The notes: generated by a model from the sequence alone, not told the origin. 64,000 bases of DNA from Gammaproteobacteria bacterium (GCA_016705365.1 JADIYI010000008.1:496001-560000), one strand, 5' to 3'. Shown: positions 53,126 to 62,737, counted from the stretch's first letter. Made by a program: numbers and translations.

Positions 53126-54058
53126 TCACCAGCGCAGAGTCCAGGTGACAAACAGGTTGTGACTGTCGGTCCCGACGTCTTCCAGCGGACGCCCCCGGTT
53201 ATAGCCAAAGCGGGCCGATAGCTTGCGGCCCAGCGGCATCCCGAACGATGCACCATACAGCAGGTTGCGCTTGCTGTCGTCCTTGCGCACGCCGCTGATC
53301 TGCGAGCGCCCGCCCCAGCCGTAGGCCACACCCGTGGAGACCCACCAGCCTGTGGAAAAGCTTCGTACCGCATGCGTCTGCAGCGCATAGAGCGGATCCT
53401 GTTCCAGGGTGTTGTCGCCGTAGAACTCGTCATTTTTCCCGAAGTAGTACGCGGACCCGGTGAGTTCGAAGGACCAGGGCCCGCGTGTGTGGAGTACGCC
53501 CAGCTGGGGTCGGAACACATAGCGATTCTGGCCCAGGTTGATCAGCTTGTCTTCATCGTAGCGGCCCAGCGGCAACTGCACGTCGAGCGCGATTCCCGCC
53601 GAGGTGCCGACGGGGTGTGCGGCGCGCCAGGCCAGGAATTCCTTGCCGTTGAGTGCCGGCGCGCCGGCGAAGTTGAATGACAGGCGCGCGTGCGGGTCGC
53701 CCGGTCCATTGCGGCCGACCGAGGTCGGCGCGCCATCGACCAGGCCGTCCCACTCGCTGTTGTGCAGTGGCAGTTGCAGGTCGAATCGTGCCGTTTGTGC
53801 GAACAGCGAGAAATACTGGATATACGAGAGCGCGACCGTGTGGGTGTCGGCTTTTGCCTCGTCGATACGCAGCACCGGGTCGAACTCGACGTCTCCGGAA
53901 GTGTACATGTAGCCGATGCCGGAGAAGCGGCTGCCGGTCGGGAACTGGCTCCAGCGTCGGGGTTCGATGTCCTGGGCGACGACGCTTGCGACGTGACTGG
54001 CCCACAACAGCAGGCAGATGGCGGCACGCGACAATGACTTTGGGTAAAGCGGTCTCAT
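53126..54058 (-). CDS. MetA-pathway-type outer-membrane protein (Phenol_MetA_deg-like)
   Basis: A 310-residue protein with a signal peptide (cleavage near VVAQ, residue 29) and then DIEPRRWSQFPTGSRFSGIGYMYTSGDVEFDPVLRI, the characteristic opening of the family named for meta-pathway phenol degradation. The rest alternates amphipathic strands and ends FVTWTLRW, with a terminal aromatic residue. Such proteins are thought to be outer-membrane channels for hydrophobic compounds. It is divergent from the acyl-CoA dehydrogenase operon across 222 bases. Confidence 0.82.
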   Translation of the reverse strand: MRPLYPKSLSRAAICLLLWASHVASVVAQDIEPRRWSQFPTGSRFSGIGYMYTSGDVEFDPVLRIDEAKADTHTVALSYIQYFSLFAQTARFDLQLPLHNSEWDGLVDGAPTSVGRNGPGDPHARLSFNFAGAPALNGKEFLAWRAAHPVGTSAGIALDVQLPLGRYDEDKLINLGQNRYVFRPQLGVLHTRGPWSFELTGSAYYFGKNDEFYGDNTLEQDPLYALQTHAVRSFSTGWWVSTGVAYGWGGRSQISGVRKDDSKRNLLYGASFGMPLGRKLSARFGYNRGRPLEDVGTDSHNLFVTWTLRW

Positions 54059-54280
54059 GCGCGCCTTTCCGGGGAAGCAGGGCGCTAACCATATTCCGGG
54101 GTTGCCACCCTGTCCAGCGGCGATCCATCGAACAGGCGAATGCGAATTGGGCGCCCGTCAGCGTGTGTAACAGCGGTGAGCGGAATTTGATAAAGATGGC
54201 GCGATCGGCGCAATCAATCGTGGTCATTACGACGCATGATTCCACGCCTCGCCACCACGTCAGCCAGAGGAGATGTCGCC

Positions 54281-55564
54281 ATGCTCAAGCTGGGATCCAA
54301 ATTGAGCCTGCCCTCGGTGTCATTGACCGGATTCGAAACTCCGCTTGCGGAGGAAGAGCGCGCGATCCAGTCCGCGGCGCACCAGTTTGCCAGGGATGTG
54401 CTGCGCCCGCTGGGTCGGGAGCTGGACAAATTGACCGCCGAGCAGGTCGTTGCCCCCGGCTCGCCTTATTACACGCTGTTCGCGGAAGCGGCCAAGCTCG
54501 GCATGGACCCTGGCCTGCTCGAGCAGTTGCCGCCCGAGATGGCGATTCGTGTCGAATCGATGATCGGCGAGGAAATGGGCTGGGGCGACGCGGGGCTCGC
54601 GGTTTCGCTCGTCGTCACGCAGTTCCCGCTGGAAATGGCCAGGGCTGCCGGCAACCAGGAGCTCATCGAGTTGAGCACCGGCAAGATCGGCTGCTGGATG
54701 ATCACCCATCCTGACAAGGGCACGGATGTCGGTGCCTTCGACATGAAGCGCGAATGGGCGCCCCGGCAACAGGGCAACAAGGGCAGTCTGCTGGCCAAGG
54801 TCGGCAAGGACGAGATCGTGATCAACGGCCAGTGCTCGGCCTGGGTCTCCAACGGCGCGGTCGCTCAGGTTGCGCTGACCTATATGAGCGCCGACTACGG
54901 TGACGGATATTTCGATGCCGATGGCCGCCCCAACGGCGTCTGTGCGATCGTGCCGCTCGATCTGCCTGGTGTCTCGAAAGGCAAGCCGCTGGAAAAGATC
55001 GGCCAGCGTGCCCTGCCCCAGGGCGAAGTCTATTTCGACAATGTCAGGATCCCGAAGCGTTTCGCGGTCGCGCTGCGCGAGGAGTACTACGGCAACGTCG
55101 CATCGGCATGGTCCTTTGCCGGGACCCATATGAGCCAGATATTCACCGGGGTGGCGCGCGCCGCGTTCGAGATGGCTTTGCAGTACTGTCACGAACGCAA
55201 GCAGGGCGGCCAGCTGCTGATCGATCAGCAGCTGACGCGTTACCGCCTGGGCGACATGATGCGTCGTGTCGAGCTCTGTCGCTCCGTTGCCCGGCGCTCT
55301 CTCGCCTACGCGAGACTGACCCCCGCGGGCCATCCCTGGGCGACGGCTTCCGCCAAGGTCACGGTCACCGAGGAAGCCGAGAAAATCGTCGCCGATGCGT
55401 TCCGGCTGTTCGGCGGCAATGGCACCACGCGCGAATACCCCATCGAAAAACTGGTGCGCGATGTCCGCGCGGCGCTGATCGAGGACGGCGAGAACACCAT
55501 GCTCACGACCCGGCTCGGCTTCCTCTGCCAGCAACTGTACGAAGACGGCTGGGCCCGGAACTGA
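54281..55564 (+). CDS. Acyl-CoA dehydrogenase family protein
   Basis: A 427-residue flavoprotein. An N-terminal helical domain precedes the middle beta domain (GCWMITHPDKGTDVG, GQCSAWVSNGAVAQVALTYMS), and the C-terminal domain has FRLFGGNGTTREYPIEKLVRDVRAALIEDGENTML (key part RLFGGNGTTREYPIEKL). The usual catalytic YEGT is not obvious. IEDGEN stands in its place, a form seen in some divergent subfamilies. ATG at 54281 has AGAGGAG eight bases upstream and is preferred to an earlier ATG at 54236. It is the first of four linked genes and probably makes the alpha,beta double bond in an acyl-CoA. Confidence 0.88.
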   Translation: MLKLGSKLSLPSVSLTGFETPLAEEERAIQSAAHQFARDVLRPLGRELDKLTAEQVVAPGSPYYTLFAEAAKLGMDPGLLEQLPPEMAIRVESMIGEEMGWGDAGLAVSLVVTQFPLEMARAAGNQELIELSTGKIGCWMITHPDKGTDVGAFDMKREWAPRQQGNKGSLLAKVGKDEIVINGQCSAWVSNGAVAQVALTYMSADYGDGYFDADGRPNGVCAIVPLDLPGVSKGKPLEKIGQRALPQGEVYFDNVRIPKRFAVALREEYYGNVASAWSFAGTHMSQIFTGVARAAFEMALQYCHERKQGGQLLIDQQLTRYRLGDMMRRVELCRSVARRSLAYARLTPAGHPWATASAKVTVTEEAEKIVADAFRLFGGNGTTREYPIEKLVRDVRAALIEDGENTMLTTRLGFLCQQLYEDGWARN

Positions 55565-55621
55565 GCAGCAAGCCCACTGACGGCAATCCGCCAAACACCG
55601 CTCGATTCAAGGAGAATTCAA

Positions 55622-56758
55622 ATGGCAAAGTATCCCGTGGTCATCTATGGCGCCAGTGGCTATACCGGCATGCTCATCATGGATTGGCTGATCGATCAGA
55701 ACATCCCGTTCACGGCGGTTGCCCGCAATGTGCAGCGCACCAGGGAAATGATGGCGCAGCGCGTGGTACGGCTCGAGTCTGCGACCTACGAGATCATCGA
55801 GGCCGAGAACACGGTCGAGTCGCTGGTCAAGGCATTCAAGGGCGCGAAGATCGTCTGCAACACCGTCGGCCCGTTCGTGAAGTTCGGTCTGCTCGCGGTG
55901 GAGGCCGCGCTGAAGGCGGGCTGTCACCATCTCGACACCACCGGCGAGCAGTCCTATGTGCGCAATGTGCGCGAGCAGTTCGGTGAGCTGTATCGCCAGG
56001 CCGGCCTGCTGGTGGCGCCGTCCGTTTCCTATATGTACAGCTTTGCCGAGATTGCCTGCGAGCTGGCGCTGGAAACCCAGGGTGTGGATGCGCTGGAAAC
56101 CGCGACCCTGGTCCGCGGTCCGCGCGGCGGCTCGGCGGGTGTCAGCGTGGGCTCGGCGGCGTCGATTTTCGAACTGCTGCGTTCTCCGGCGTTCTACCTG
56201 TGGGAGAAGGAGCTGGTAGCGCATGCGGTCGATGCCTCGTTCAATATCGTGGCGCCCGAATTCATCCAGCCGGTTTTCGCGTTGCCGTGGAGCGGGACTT
56301 CGCTGCCGGTGTATTTCCAGGACGATGCACGGGTACGCAGCTGCCTGTCCGCGGTCGGCTTCTACGACGCCGAACCGATGATGCGCATGGTGCACGGACT
56401 CGCCTGCAAGTGGGAAGCGGAATACAAGGATCTGCCCGAGGAGCAGCAGGACGCGGTAATCAAGAGCCTGGCCGAAACCACCACGCCGAGCATGCCGCCG
56501 CGCGAGCGCACCACGCTTCAGCGCAGTGTCGATGTCGCGATCGGGCGCGGTCAGCTGTGCGCGGTGCGTGCGACCGTGCATGGCGTGACGCCGTATATCT
56601 CGACCGGCGCGTTGCAGGCCGCCGCGGTGCTCAAGCTGCTCGATGGCGAGACCGCCAAGGTCGGCTTCGCTTCCGGCTCCAAGGCCTTCGGGCATCGCTA
56701 CCTGCTCGGTTTCCTCGAGCAGCGCGGTCTGGCTCGGGCATCGGTCACCCAACTCTGA
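55622..56758 (+). CDS. Saccharopine-dehydrogenase-like NADP-binding oxidoreductase
   Basis: A 378-residue protein with an N-terminal Rossmann motif (VVIYGASGYTGMLIMDWL, GASGYTG at about 10-16) and a C-terminal domain typical of the saccharopine-dehydrogenase-like superfamily, which includes trans-acting enoyl reductases of mycobacteria. Since it lies between an acyl-CoA dehydrogenase and an acyl-CoA ligase, reduction of an enoyl or keto intermediate is more plausible than lysine metabolism. AAGGAG precedes the ATG. The gene is in the same operon as its neighbours. Confidence 0.85.
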   Translation: MAKYPVVIYGASGYTGMLIMDWLIDQNIPFTAVARNVQRTREMMAQRVVRLESATYEIIEAENTVESLVKAFKGAKIVCNTVGPFVKFGLLAVEAALKAGCHHLDTTGEQSYVRNVREQFGELYRQAGLLVAPSVSYMYSFAEIACELALETQGVDALETATLVRGPRGGSAGVSVGSAASIFELLRSPAFYLWEKELVAHAVDASFNIVAPEFIQPVFALPWSGTSLPVYFQDDARVRSCLSAVGFYDAEPMMRMVHGLACKWEAEYKDLPEEQQDAVIKSLAETTTPSMPPRERTTLQRSVDVAIGRGQLCAVRATVHGVTPYISTGALQAAAVLKLLDGETAKVGFASGSKAFGHRYLLGFLEQRGLARASVTQL

Positions 56759-56779
56759 GTCCGCGCAGGAGGCAGCCTC

Positions 56780-58336
56780 GTGGCCATCATTGATTTTTTC
56801 GACCGCGGCTGGCGCATCAACCCGGGCGGCGCCGCCTACATCCAGGACGATCACGCCCACAGCTTCGATGAGGTCGGCGAGCTGTCCTGCCGCATCGCCA
56901 ACCGGCTGCTGGCACTGGGCTTGCCGAAAGAGACCAAGGGTGCGGTGTGGTCGGGGAATGATGTGACAGCCTGGATCTGCACGCTCGGCCTGTGGCGCGC
57001 CAACATGAGCTGCATCCCGATGAACCCGCGCAATTCGGCCGAGGACAATCTCTTAGTCCTCGACGGCTTCGATTGCGATGTGCTGTTCTACCAGAGTGCG
57101 TTCGCCGATGTGATCGCGGCGCTGCGCCCGCGCCTGGGCAGGATTCGGTTGTGGATCTGCATCGATGCCGAAGGCGCGGATGCGCCGGCGCTGGAACGCT
57201 GGCTCACCGGCACGCCCGCGACGCGGCCCGAGCAGCCGGTGGACATGGATGATGTCGTGTGGCTGTCACCGACCGGTGGTACCAGCGGCAAACCCAAGGG
57301 CGTGATGAACACGCACCGCAGCCTGCAGACCTTTGTCGCGCACTACCTGCTCACCTGCAGCTATACGGCAAGCGAGAAACCGGTCAATCTTGCCGCTGCG
57401 CCGATGACGCATACCGCGGGCCTGCTGTCGCTGCCGTGTACCGCGCAGGGTGGTACGGTCGTGATTCTCGGCAAACCGGAGCCCGCGCTGATGCTGGCGG
57501 CAATCGCCAGCTACCGGGTCAGCGAATTTTTCCTGCCACCGACGGTGATCTACAAGCTGCTGGAACTGCCGGGGATCGAGCAGGCGGATTTCTCCTCGGT
57601 GAAGTACCTGATGTACGGCGCCGCACCGATGTCGATCGAGAAGCTGAAAAAAGCCATCAAGCTGTGGGGGCCGATCATGACCGGCGGCTACGGCCAGACC
57701 GAGGCACCCGCCAGCATCGCCTACCTGCCGCCCGATCAGCACCTGGTGGACGGTGCGCTGGCTTCCGACGAGCGGTTGTCCTCGGTGGGACGCCCCAACC
57801 CTCTGGTCCGGGTCGAGATCATGGACGATAACAACCGGATGCTGGCCAGCGGCGAAGCCGGCGAGATCTGCGTGCGCGGCGACTTGCTGATGAAGGGCTA
57901 CTACAAACGGCCGGAAAAGACCGCCGAGACCATCGTCGATGGCTGGCTGCATACCGGCGACATCGGCTACATCGACGGTGAGGGTTATCTGCACATCACC
58001 GATCGCAAAAAGGACATGATCATCTCGGGTGGTTTCAACGTGTATCCGAGCGAGGTCGAGCAGGTGATCTGGAGCCATCCGGCGGTACAGGATTGCGCGG
58101 TGATCGGGGTGCCTGACGAAAAATGGGGCGAGGCGGTCAAGGCGGTGGTCGAACTCAACGCGGGCCAACAGGTCAGCGGGCAGGAACTGATCGCGCTGTG
58201 CAAGACACGTCTTGGCAGCGTGATGGCGCCCAAGTCGGTCGATTTCGTTGCCTCCCTGCCGCGCAGTCCGGTCGGCAAGGTGCTGAAAAAGGAATTGCGT
58301 GCGCACTACTGGCAGCACGCCGAACGCAAGATCTGA
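56780..58336 (+). CDS. AMP-dependent acyl-CoA synthetase/ligase (copy 2)
   Basis: A 518-residue adenylate-forming ligase. The nucleotide motif is WLSPTGGTSGKPKGVM (161-176), A5 is TGGYGQTEAPASIAYL, A7 is GWLHTGDIGYIDGEGYLHITDRKKD and the catalytic lysine is in LPRSPVGKVLKKELR. The start is GTG with AGGAGG eight bases upstream. It looks more like a medium/long-chain or aryl-acid ligase than acetyl-CoA synthetase. It is clearly different from the ligase at 39678. It is the third gene of the ACAD operon. Confidence 0.93.
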   Translation: MAIIDFFDRGWRINPGGAAYIQDDHAHSFDEVGELSCRIANRLLALGLPKETKGAVWSGNDVTAWICTLGLWRANMSCIPMNPRNSAEDNLLVLDGFDCDVLFYQSAFADVIAALRPRLGRIRLWICIDAEGADAPALERWLTGTPATRPEQPVDMDDVVWLSPTGGTSGKPKGVMNTHRSLQTFVAHYLLTCSYTASEKPVNLAAAPMTHTAGLLSLPCTAQGGTVVILGKPEPALMLAAIASYRVSEFFLPPTVIYKLLELPGIEQADFSSVKYLMYGAAPMSIEKLKKAIKLWGPIMTGGYGQTEAPASIAYLPPDQHLVDGALASDERLSSVGRPNPLVRVEIMDDNNRMLASGEAGEICVRGDLLMKGYYKRPEKTAETIVDGWLHTGDIGYIDGEGYLHITDRKKDMIISGGFNVYPSEVEQVIWSHPAVQDCAVIGVPDEKWGEAVKAVVELNAGQQVSGQELIALCKTRLGSVMAPKSVDFVASLPRSPVGKVLKKELRAHYWQHAERKI

Positions 58337-58352
58337 ACCCGGGGCAGCAACC

Positions 58353-59591
58353 ATGACACCGATCTATATCGCCGGTATCGCGATGACCGTTTTCGGTCGC
58401 CATGGCGAGCGCTCGCTCGAAAGTCTTGCGCGCGAGGCTCTCGACGGGGCCTTGGGCGATGCAGGCTGCAGCCGCGCGGATCCGGGCATCGCATTCTATT
58501 CCGGCATGACCAATGGCTATCTGCAGGGTCAGATCGCCATACCCGGTCAGGTCGTGTTCAGCAAGATCGGCATCGAGGGCATTCCGATCTTCAATATCGA
58601 GAATGCCTGTGCCTCGGGTAGCTCAGCCGTGAACCTGGCGGTGCAAAGCCTGCGCGCCGGCACCACCGACGTGGCGCTGGTGCTCGGTGCTGAAAAAATG
58701 AACATTGCCGACAAGCAGCGGGCGTTCTCGATCTTCGAGGCGGGCTGGGATGTATCGCGCGCCGACGAGAATTTCGCGACCCTGGCCAAAATGGGTGAAG
58801 GGGTCGAGGTGCCGCCGGGCACTGAATCGGACCGGCCTTACAGCCGGTTCATGGCAATCTACGCCGCGATGTGCCGTTACCACATGAAGACCTACGGTAC
58901 CACGCAGCGCCAGATCGCCGCGGTTTCGGCGAAGAATCATGGTCACTCGGTACACAATCCGTACTCGCAGTTCCGCAAGGCCTTCACCATCGAGGAGATC
59001 CTGGCTGCACCACCGATCACCTATCCGATCACGCTGCCGATGTGCGCGCCGCTCTCGGACGGCGCCGCCGCGGCAATCCTGGGTACCGACGAGGGTCTCG
59101 CGCGGATTGGCGCCGATCGCAGCCGTTGCATCCGGATTGCGGCGAGCGTGATTCGCAGCTTCACCCATCGCGGCCTCGATCAGCCGGAACTGCATATCGG
59201 GCGGCTGGCGGCGCAACAGGCCTATGCCGAGGCCGGGCTCGGCCCCGAGGACATGGATGTCGCCGAGTTGCACGATGCCTCGGCGATGGGCGAGATCATC
59301 CAGGCGGAAAATCTCGGCCTGGTCGCGCCCGGCATGGGCGGGCCGGCGGCCGAGCGTGGCGAGTTCACCCTCGGTGGACGCATTCCCGTCAACACCTCCG
59401 GTGGCCTCGAGTCCAAGGGTCATCCGCTCGGTGCGACTGGTCTGGGCCAGCTGTACGAACTGGTCACGCAGTTGCGGGGTGAGGCAGGAGCGCGCCAGGT
59501 TGCGGGAGCGCGCCATGCGATCCAGGAAAACGGTGGCGGTCTGCAGGGGATCGAGGAGGCCGCGCTGGCGATTCACATCCTGCGCCGCTGA
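58353..59591 (+). CDS. SCP2-type thiolase (copy 2, intact motifs)
   Basis: A 412-residue thiolase closely similar to the one at 35227 over its whole length, which shows a duplication of this gene in the block. Here the motifs are complete: nucleophile Cys86 in NIENACASGSS, HDASAMGEI, and His357 in SGGLESKGHPLGATG, unlike the GNP form of copy 1. It is the last gene of the operon acyl-CoA dehydrogenase, reductase, ligase, thiolase, so a full activate-oxidise-cleave module can be proposed. The start overlaps no other gene, and the ATG at 58353 follows the ligase by 16 bases. A terminator lies downstream. Confidence 0.9.
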   Translation: MTPIYIAGIAMTVFGRHGERSLESLAREALDGALGDAGCSRADPGIAFYSGMTNGYLQGQIAIPGQVVFSKIGIEGIPIFNIENACASGSSAVNLAVQSLRAGTTDVALVLGAEKMNIADKQRAFSIFEAGWDVSRADENFATLAKMGEGVEVPPGTESDRPYSRFMAIYAAMCRYHMKTYGTTQRQIAAVSAKNHGHSVHNPYSQFRKAFTIEEILAAPPITYPITLPMCAPLSDGAAAAILGTDEGLARIGADRSRCIRIAASVIRSFTHRGLDQPELHIGRLAAQQAYAEAGLGPEDMDVAELHDASAMGEIIQAENLGLVAPGMGGPAAERGEFTLGGRIPVNTSGGLESKGHPLGATGLGQLYELVTQLRGEAGARQVAGARHAIQENGGGLQGIEEAALAIHILRR

Positions 59592-59701
59592 GCGCCAATT
59601 CGCGCGGCAAGTGGCTGCGCAAATCCCCTCCCCGCGCAATCCACCCGGATTCCTGTCATGGGTTTTCGAACGAATGGCAAGCGCTTTCTGATGCGCATCA
59701 T

Positions 59702-59725
59702 AAAAAAGCTTGTTCCAGCTTTTTT
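59702..59725 (+). terminator. Intrinsic terminator after the ACAD operon
   Basis: AAAAAAGCT, TGTTCC loop, AGCTTTTTT followed by two more Ts, 110 bases after the thiolase stop: stem then T-run as in a rho-independent terminator. The stem is A-T rich, so its strength is moderate. Confidence 0.65.
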
Positions 59726-59888
59726 TTGCCACATTCCGCTGTTAGCATGGAACTGTCGGACCTCCCTGATGATCAAATCCCGCAATCGCATGAGACGAGA
59801 GATTTGACTGTAACGCTGCCCTACGGTCGGTCTGTCACATGATGTTCATGCTTTCTGTAATAGCGTCCGGCCAAAAGGTAACGAGAAA

Positions 59889-61580
59889 GTGGATCAGCTG
59901 AGGCTGCGAAAATACGAATCCCTGGGACCCTTCGAAATCAAGAACGACCTTGCGAGACTCGCGTCCTCGACCACCAAGGCTTCGGCCGTCAGTTACATGA
60001 ACGCGGGGCGCGGCAATCCGAACTGGGTTGCGACCGAACCGCGCGAGGCCTTCTTCCTGCTCGGCCAGTTTGCGGTGCTCGAATGCAAGCGCGTGCTCGA
60101 TCTGCCCCCGGGTGTCGGCGGGATGCCAAGAAAGGAGGGTGTCGCCGCGCGCCTCGCTGCCTGGCTCGCAAAGTATGACGAGCTGCCGGGAGCCGCCGTG
60201 CTTGCCGCGATGGTGCCGTGGGCCGTCAGGGAGTTCGGCTTCGATGCCGACGCGTTCGTCCACGAACTGGTCGACTCGATCATCGGTGACAACTACCCCG
60301 TCCCCGACCGGATGCTGGTGCACAACGAGAAAATCGTGCGCGAGTATCTGCAGTGGGCGATGTGCGGCACGCCGCGCCCGAAGGGCAGCTTCGAGCTCTA
60401 TGCCGTCGAGGGCGGCACGGCGGCGATGTGCTACATCTTCAAATCGTTGAAGACCAATCGCCTGCTCAACGCCGGCGACACGATTGCGCTCGGCACGCCG
60501 ATCTTCACGCCCTATCTCGAAATGCCCCACCTCGAGGATTACGATCTCAAGGTGATCAACGTGGAGGCCAAACAGGAGGACCGTTTTCAGTTCGGCGACG
60601 AGGAGCTGGCCAAGCTGCTGGATCCGAAGGTCAAGGCATTCTTTCTGTGCAACCCGGGCAATCCGAGCGCGGTGGCGCTGAATGCAGCGACGATAGAGAA
60701 AATCGGCGCCATCCTGAAAAAGCGCCCCGACCTGATATTGCTGACCGACGATGTCTACGGCACCTTCGTTCCCGGATTCCGCTCGCTGCTCGGCGCGTTC
60801 CCGCGCAACACGATAGGCGTGTATTCATACAGCAAATATTTCGGTTGTACCGGCTGGCGCCTCGGCGTGATCGCGCTGCACGAGAACAACCTGCTCGACG
60901 AACTCATCGCCCGCCATCCGGAGCCGGTACAGAAAAAGCTCGACAAGCGTTACGGCACATTGGTGCTCGAGCCGCGCAAGGTCCGTTTCATCGACCGCAT
61001 CGTTGCCGACAGTCGCGACGTGGCGTTGAACCATACCGCCGGGCTGTCGCTGCCGCAGCAGGTAATGATGAGCCTGTTCTCGCTGTACGAACTGATGGAC
61101 CAGAAAAAACTCTATCAGAAGGCGTGTCTGGGCATCGTCAAGAAGCGCGTCGAGGCAACCATCGAGGGCCTCGGTATCGAGGTCGCGCCGAACGAGATGT
61201 TCGATTACTACTACGGGCTGATCGATTTCGAGTTCTGGCTGAAGAAGTATGCGGGTGGCCAGGAAGTGATCGACTGGGTCAGGGAGAATATCCATCCGCT
61301 CGACATCGTGTTCCGGCTCGCCGAGGACTACGGCATCGTGTTGCTGAACGGTGGCGGTTTCGAGGCGCCGGACTGGTCCGTGCGGATATCTTTCGCCAAC
61401 CTCGAAAGCCATGTCTACGACGATATCGGGCGCGCGGTGCGTGCCATCGCCCGCAGCTACAAGCAGGCCTACGAGGCGTCGCTGGCGCCGCCACCGGTGA
61501 CCAAAGCCAAGACCGCCGCGCCGGGCAAAACCATCAAGGGCAGCAAAGCGGGCAAGCCCCGCGGGACCGGCAAGCGCTGA
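59889..61580 (+). CDS. asdA: Aspartate 4-decarboxylase / aspartate aminotransferase-type PLP enzyme
   Basis: A 563-residue type-I aminotransferase-fold enzyme that is much longer than ordinary aspartate aminotransferase (about 400) and close to known aspartate 4-decarboxylases. The PLP lysine lies in SYSKYFGCTGWRLG (Lys316), with NPGNPSAVALN and the VISFANLESHVYDDIGRAVRAI-like C-terminus (read RISFANLESHVYDD). A Lys/Ala/Pro-rich tail of about 30 residues is unusual. The start is GTG at 59889. The reaction, L-aspartate to L-alanine plus CO2, would link with asparaginase downstream. The family is known to have a bifunctional transaminase side activity. Confidence 0.85.
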   Translation: MDQLRLRKYESLGPFEIKNDLARLASSTTKASAVSYMNAGRGNPNWVATEPREAFFLLGQFAVLECKRVLDLPPGVGGMPRKEGVAARLAAWLAKYDELPGAAVLAAMVPWAVREFGFDADAFVHELVDSIIGDNYPVPDRMLVHNEKIVREYLQWAMCGTPRPKGSFELYAVEGGTAAMCYIFKSLKTNRLLNAGDTIALGTPIFTPYLEMPHLEDYDLKVINVEAKQEDRFQFGDEELAKLLDPKVKAFFLCNPGNPSAVALNAATIEKIGAILKKRPDLILLTDDVYGTFVPGFRSLLGAFPRNTIGVYSYSKYFGCTGWRLGVIALHENNLLDELIARHPEPVQKKLDKRYGTLVLEPRKVRFIDRIVADSRDVALNHTAGLSLPQQVMMSLFSLYELMDQKKLYQKACLGIVKKRVEATIEGLGIEVAPNEMFDYYYGLIDFEFWLKKYAGGQEVIDWVRENIHPLDIVFRLAEDYGIVLLNGGGFEAPDWSVRISFANLESHVYDDIGRAVRAIARSYKQAYEASLAPPPVTKAKTAAPGKTIKGSKAGKPRGTGKR

Positions 61581-61654
61581 GTGAACAGCGCTGCGGCTGC
61601 GACCGCCCCGGTCCGCCACCACGACCCATCCAGACATCAGACGGGAGAGCGATC

Positions 61655-62737
61655 ATGAGACTGACAGCAAAGACATTCGGGTTCCTGACAGCTTTCGCCC
61701 TGAGCGCCGTCGCGGCTGTGGCAAGCGCGGCCCCGCAGGCGGCGGCAACCCTGCCCAACATCCGGGTGCTCGCAACCGGCGGCACCATTGCCGGTGCCCA
61801 GGCCAGCGCCCAGGACTACGGGTACAAATCCGGCGCCTATGACGTCAACACGCTGATTCAAGCGGTGCCGAACCTCGACAAGCTCGCCCGCATCACGGGT
61901 GAGCAGGTGGTCAATATCGGCAGCCAGGACATGAACGACGAAGTCTGGCTCACGCTCGCGAAGCGCCTCGCCACGGCTCTCGAGTCGGACGACGTGGATG
62001 CCGCGCTGATCATGCACGGTACCGACACGCTGGAGGAGACCAGCTATTTTCTGAGTCTCGTCACCAAGAGCCCCAAGCCGGTCGTGATGGTCGGCTCGAT
62101 GCGTCCCGCCACCGCGATCAGCGCCGATGGCCCGGGCAATATCTACAACGGCATCGCGATCGCGGCCAGCGCGCAAGCCAGGGGTCGCGGCACGCTGGTG
62201 TCCCTCAATGACGAGTTTCACTACGCGCGCAACGTGGTGAAGACAGACACCACCAGTGTGCAGACTTTCAGCAGCCTCAACCGGGGACCGGCGGGCCTGG
62301 TGCACACCGGCACCGTCGAGTGGTTCGAGCCGATGGACAGGAAAGTCGGCGCGGCGACCGAGTTCTCGATTGACGGCCTCGACAAGCTGCCGCGGGTGGA
62401 CATCATTTATGCGCATGCCAACATGAGCGCGGACCTGATCGATGCGGCAGTCAGGAACGGCGCGAAAGGACTCGTGGTGGCTGGCGTCGGTGACGGCAAC
62501 ATGACCACCCCGGCGCTCGAGGCATTGAAGAAAGCCGCCAAGTCCGGCGTTGCCGTGGTGCGCAGCACCCGGTTGCCGATGGGCCTGGTGCTGCGCAACA
62601 ACGAAGTCAATGACGACGAGATGGGTTTCGTCGCCTCGGGTGAGCTGAACCCGCCGAAATCGCGCGTGTTGCTGCAGCTCGCATTGACCAGGACCAGCGA
62701 CCCGAAGCGTATCCAGCAGATGTTCTACGAGTACTGA
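61655..62737 (+). CDS. Exported L-asparaginase (type II-like)
   Basis: A 360-residue protein with a signal peptide (MRLTAKTFGFLTAFALSAVA..., cleaved near residue 26) so it acts in the periplasm. The catalytic pieces are TGGTIAG (41-47, containing the Thr nucleophile) and HGTDTLEET at 121-129. SMRPATAISADGPGN and the C-terminal GFVASGELNPPKSRVLLQLALT agree with type II asparaginases and glutaminase-asparaginases. ATG at 61655 has GGGAG nine bases upstream. It converts asparagine (maybe glutamine) to aspartate outside the cytoplasm. Confidence 0.93.
   Translation: MRLTAKTFGFLTAFALSAVAAVASAAPQAAATLPNIRVLATGGTIAGAQASAQDYGYKSGAYDVNTLIQAVPNLDKLARITGEQVVNIGSQDMNDEVWLTLAKRLATALESDDVDAALIMHGTDTLEETSYFLSLVTKSPKPVVMVGSMRPATAISADGPGNIYNGIAIAASAQARGRGTLVSLNDEFHYARNVVKTDTTSVQTFSSLNRGPAGLVHTGTVEWFEPMDRKVGAATEFSIDGLDKLPRVDIIYAHANMSADLIDAAVRNGAKGLVVAGVGDGNMTTPALEALKKAAKSGVAVVRSTRLPMGLVLRNNEVNDDEMGFVASGELNPPKSRVLLQLALTRTSDPKRIQQMFYEY

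Noticed and set aside
60353..61654. In-frame upstream extension of the asparaginase gene
   Set aside because: The frame is open over asdA in another phase, but the signal peptide and ribosome binding site begin at 61655.
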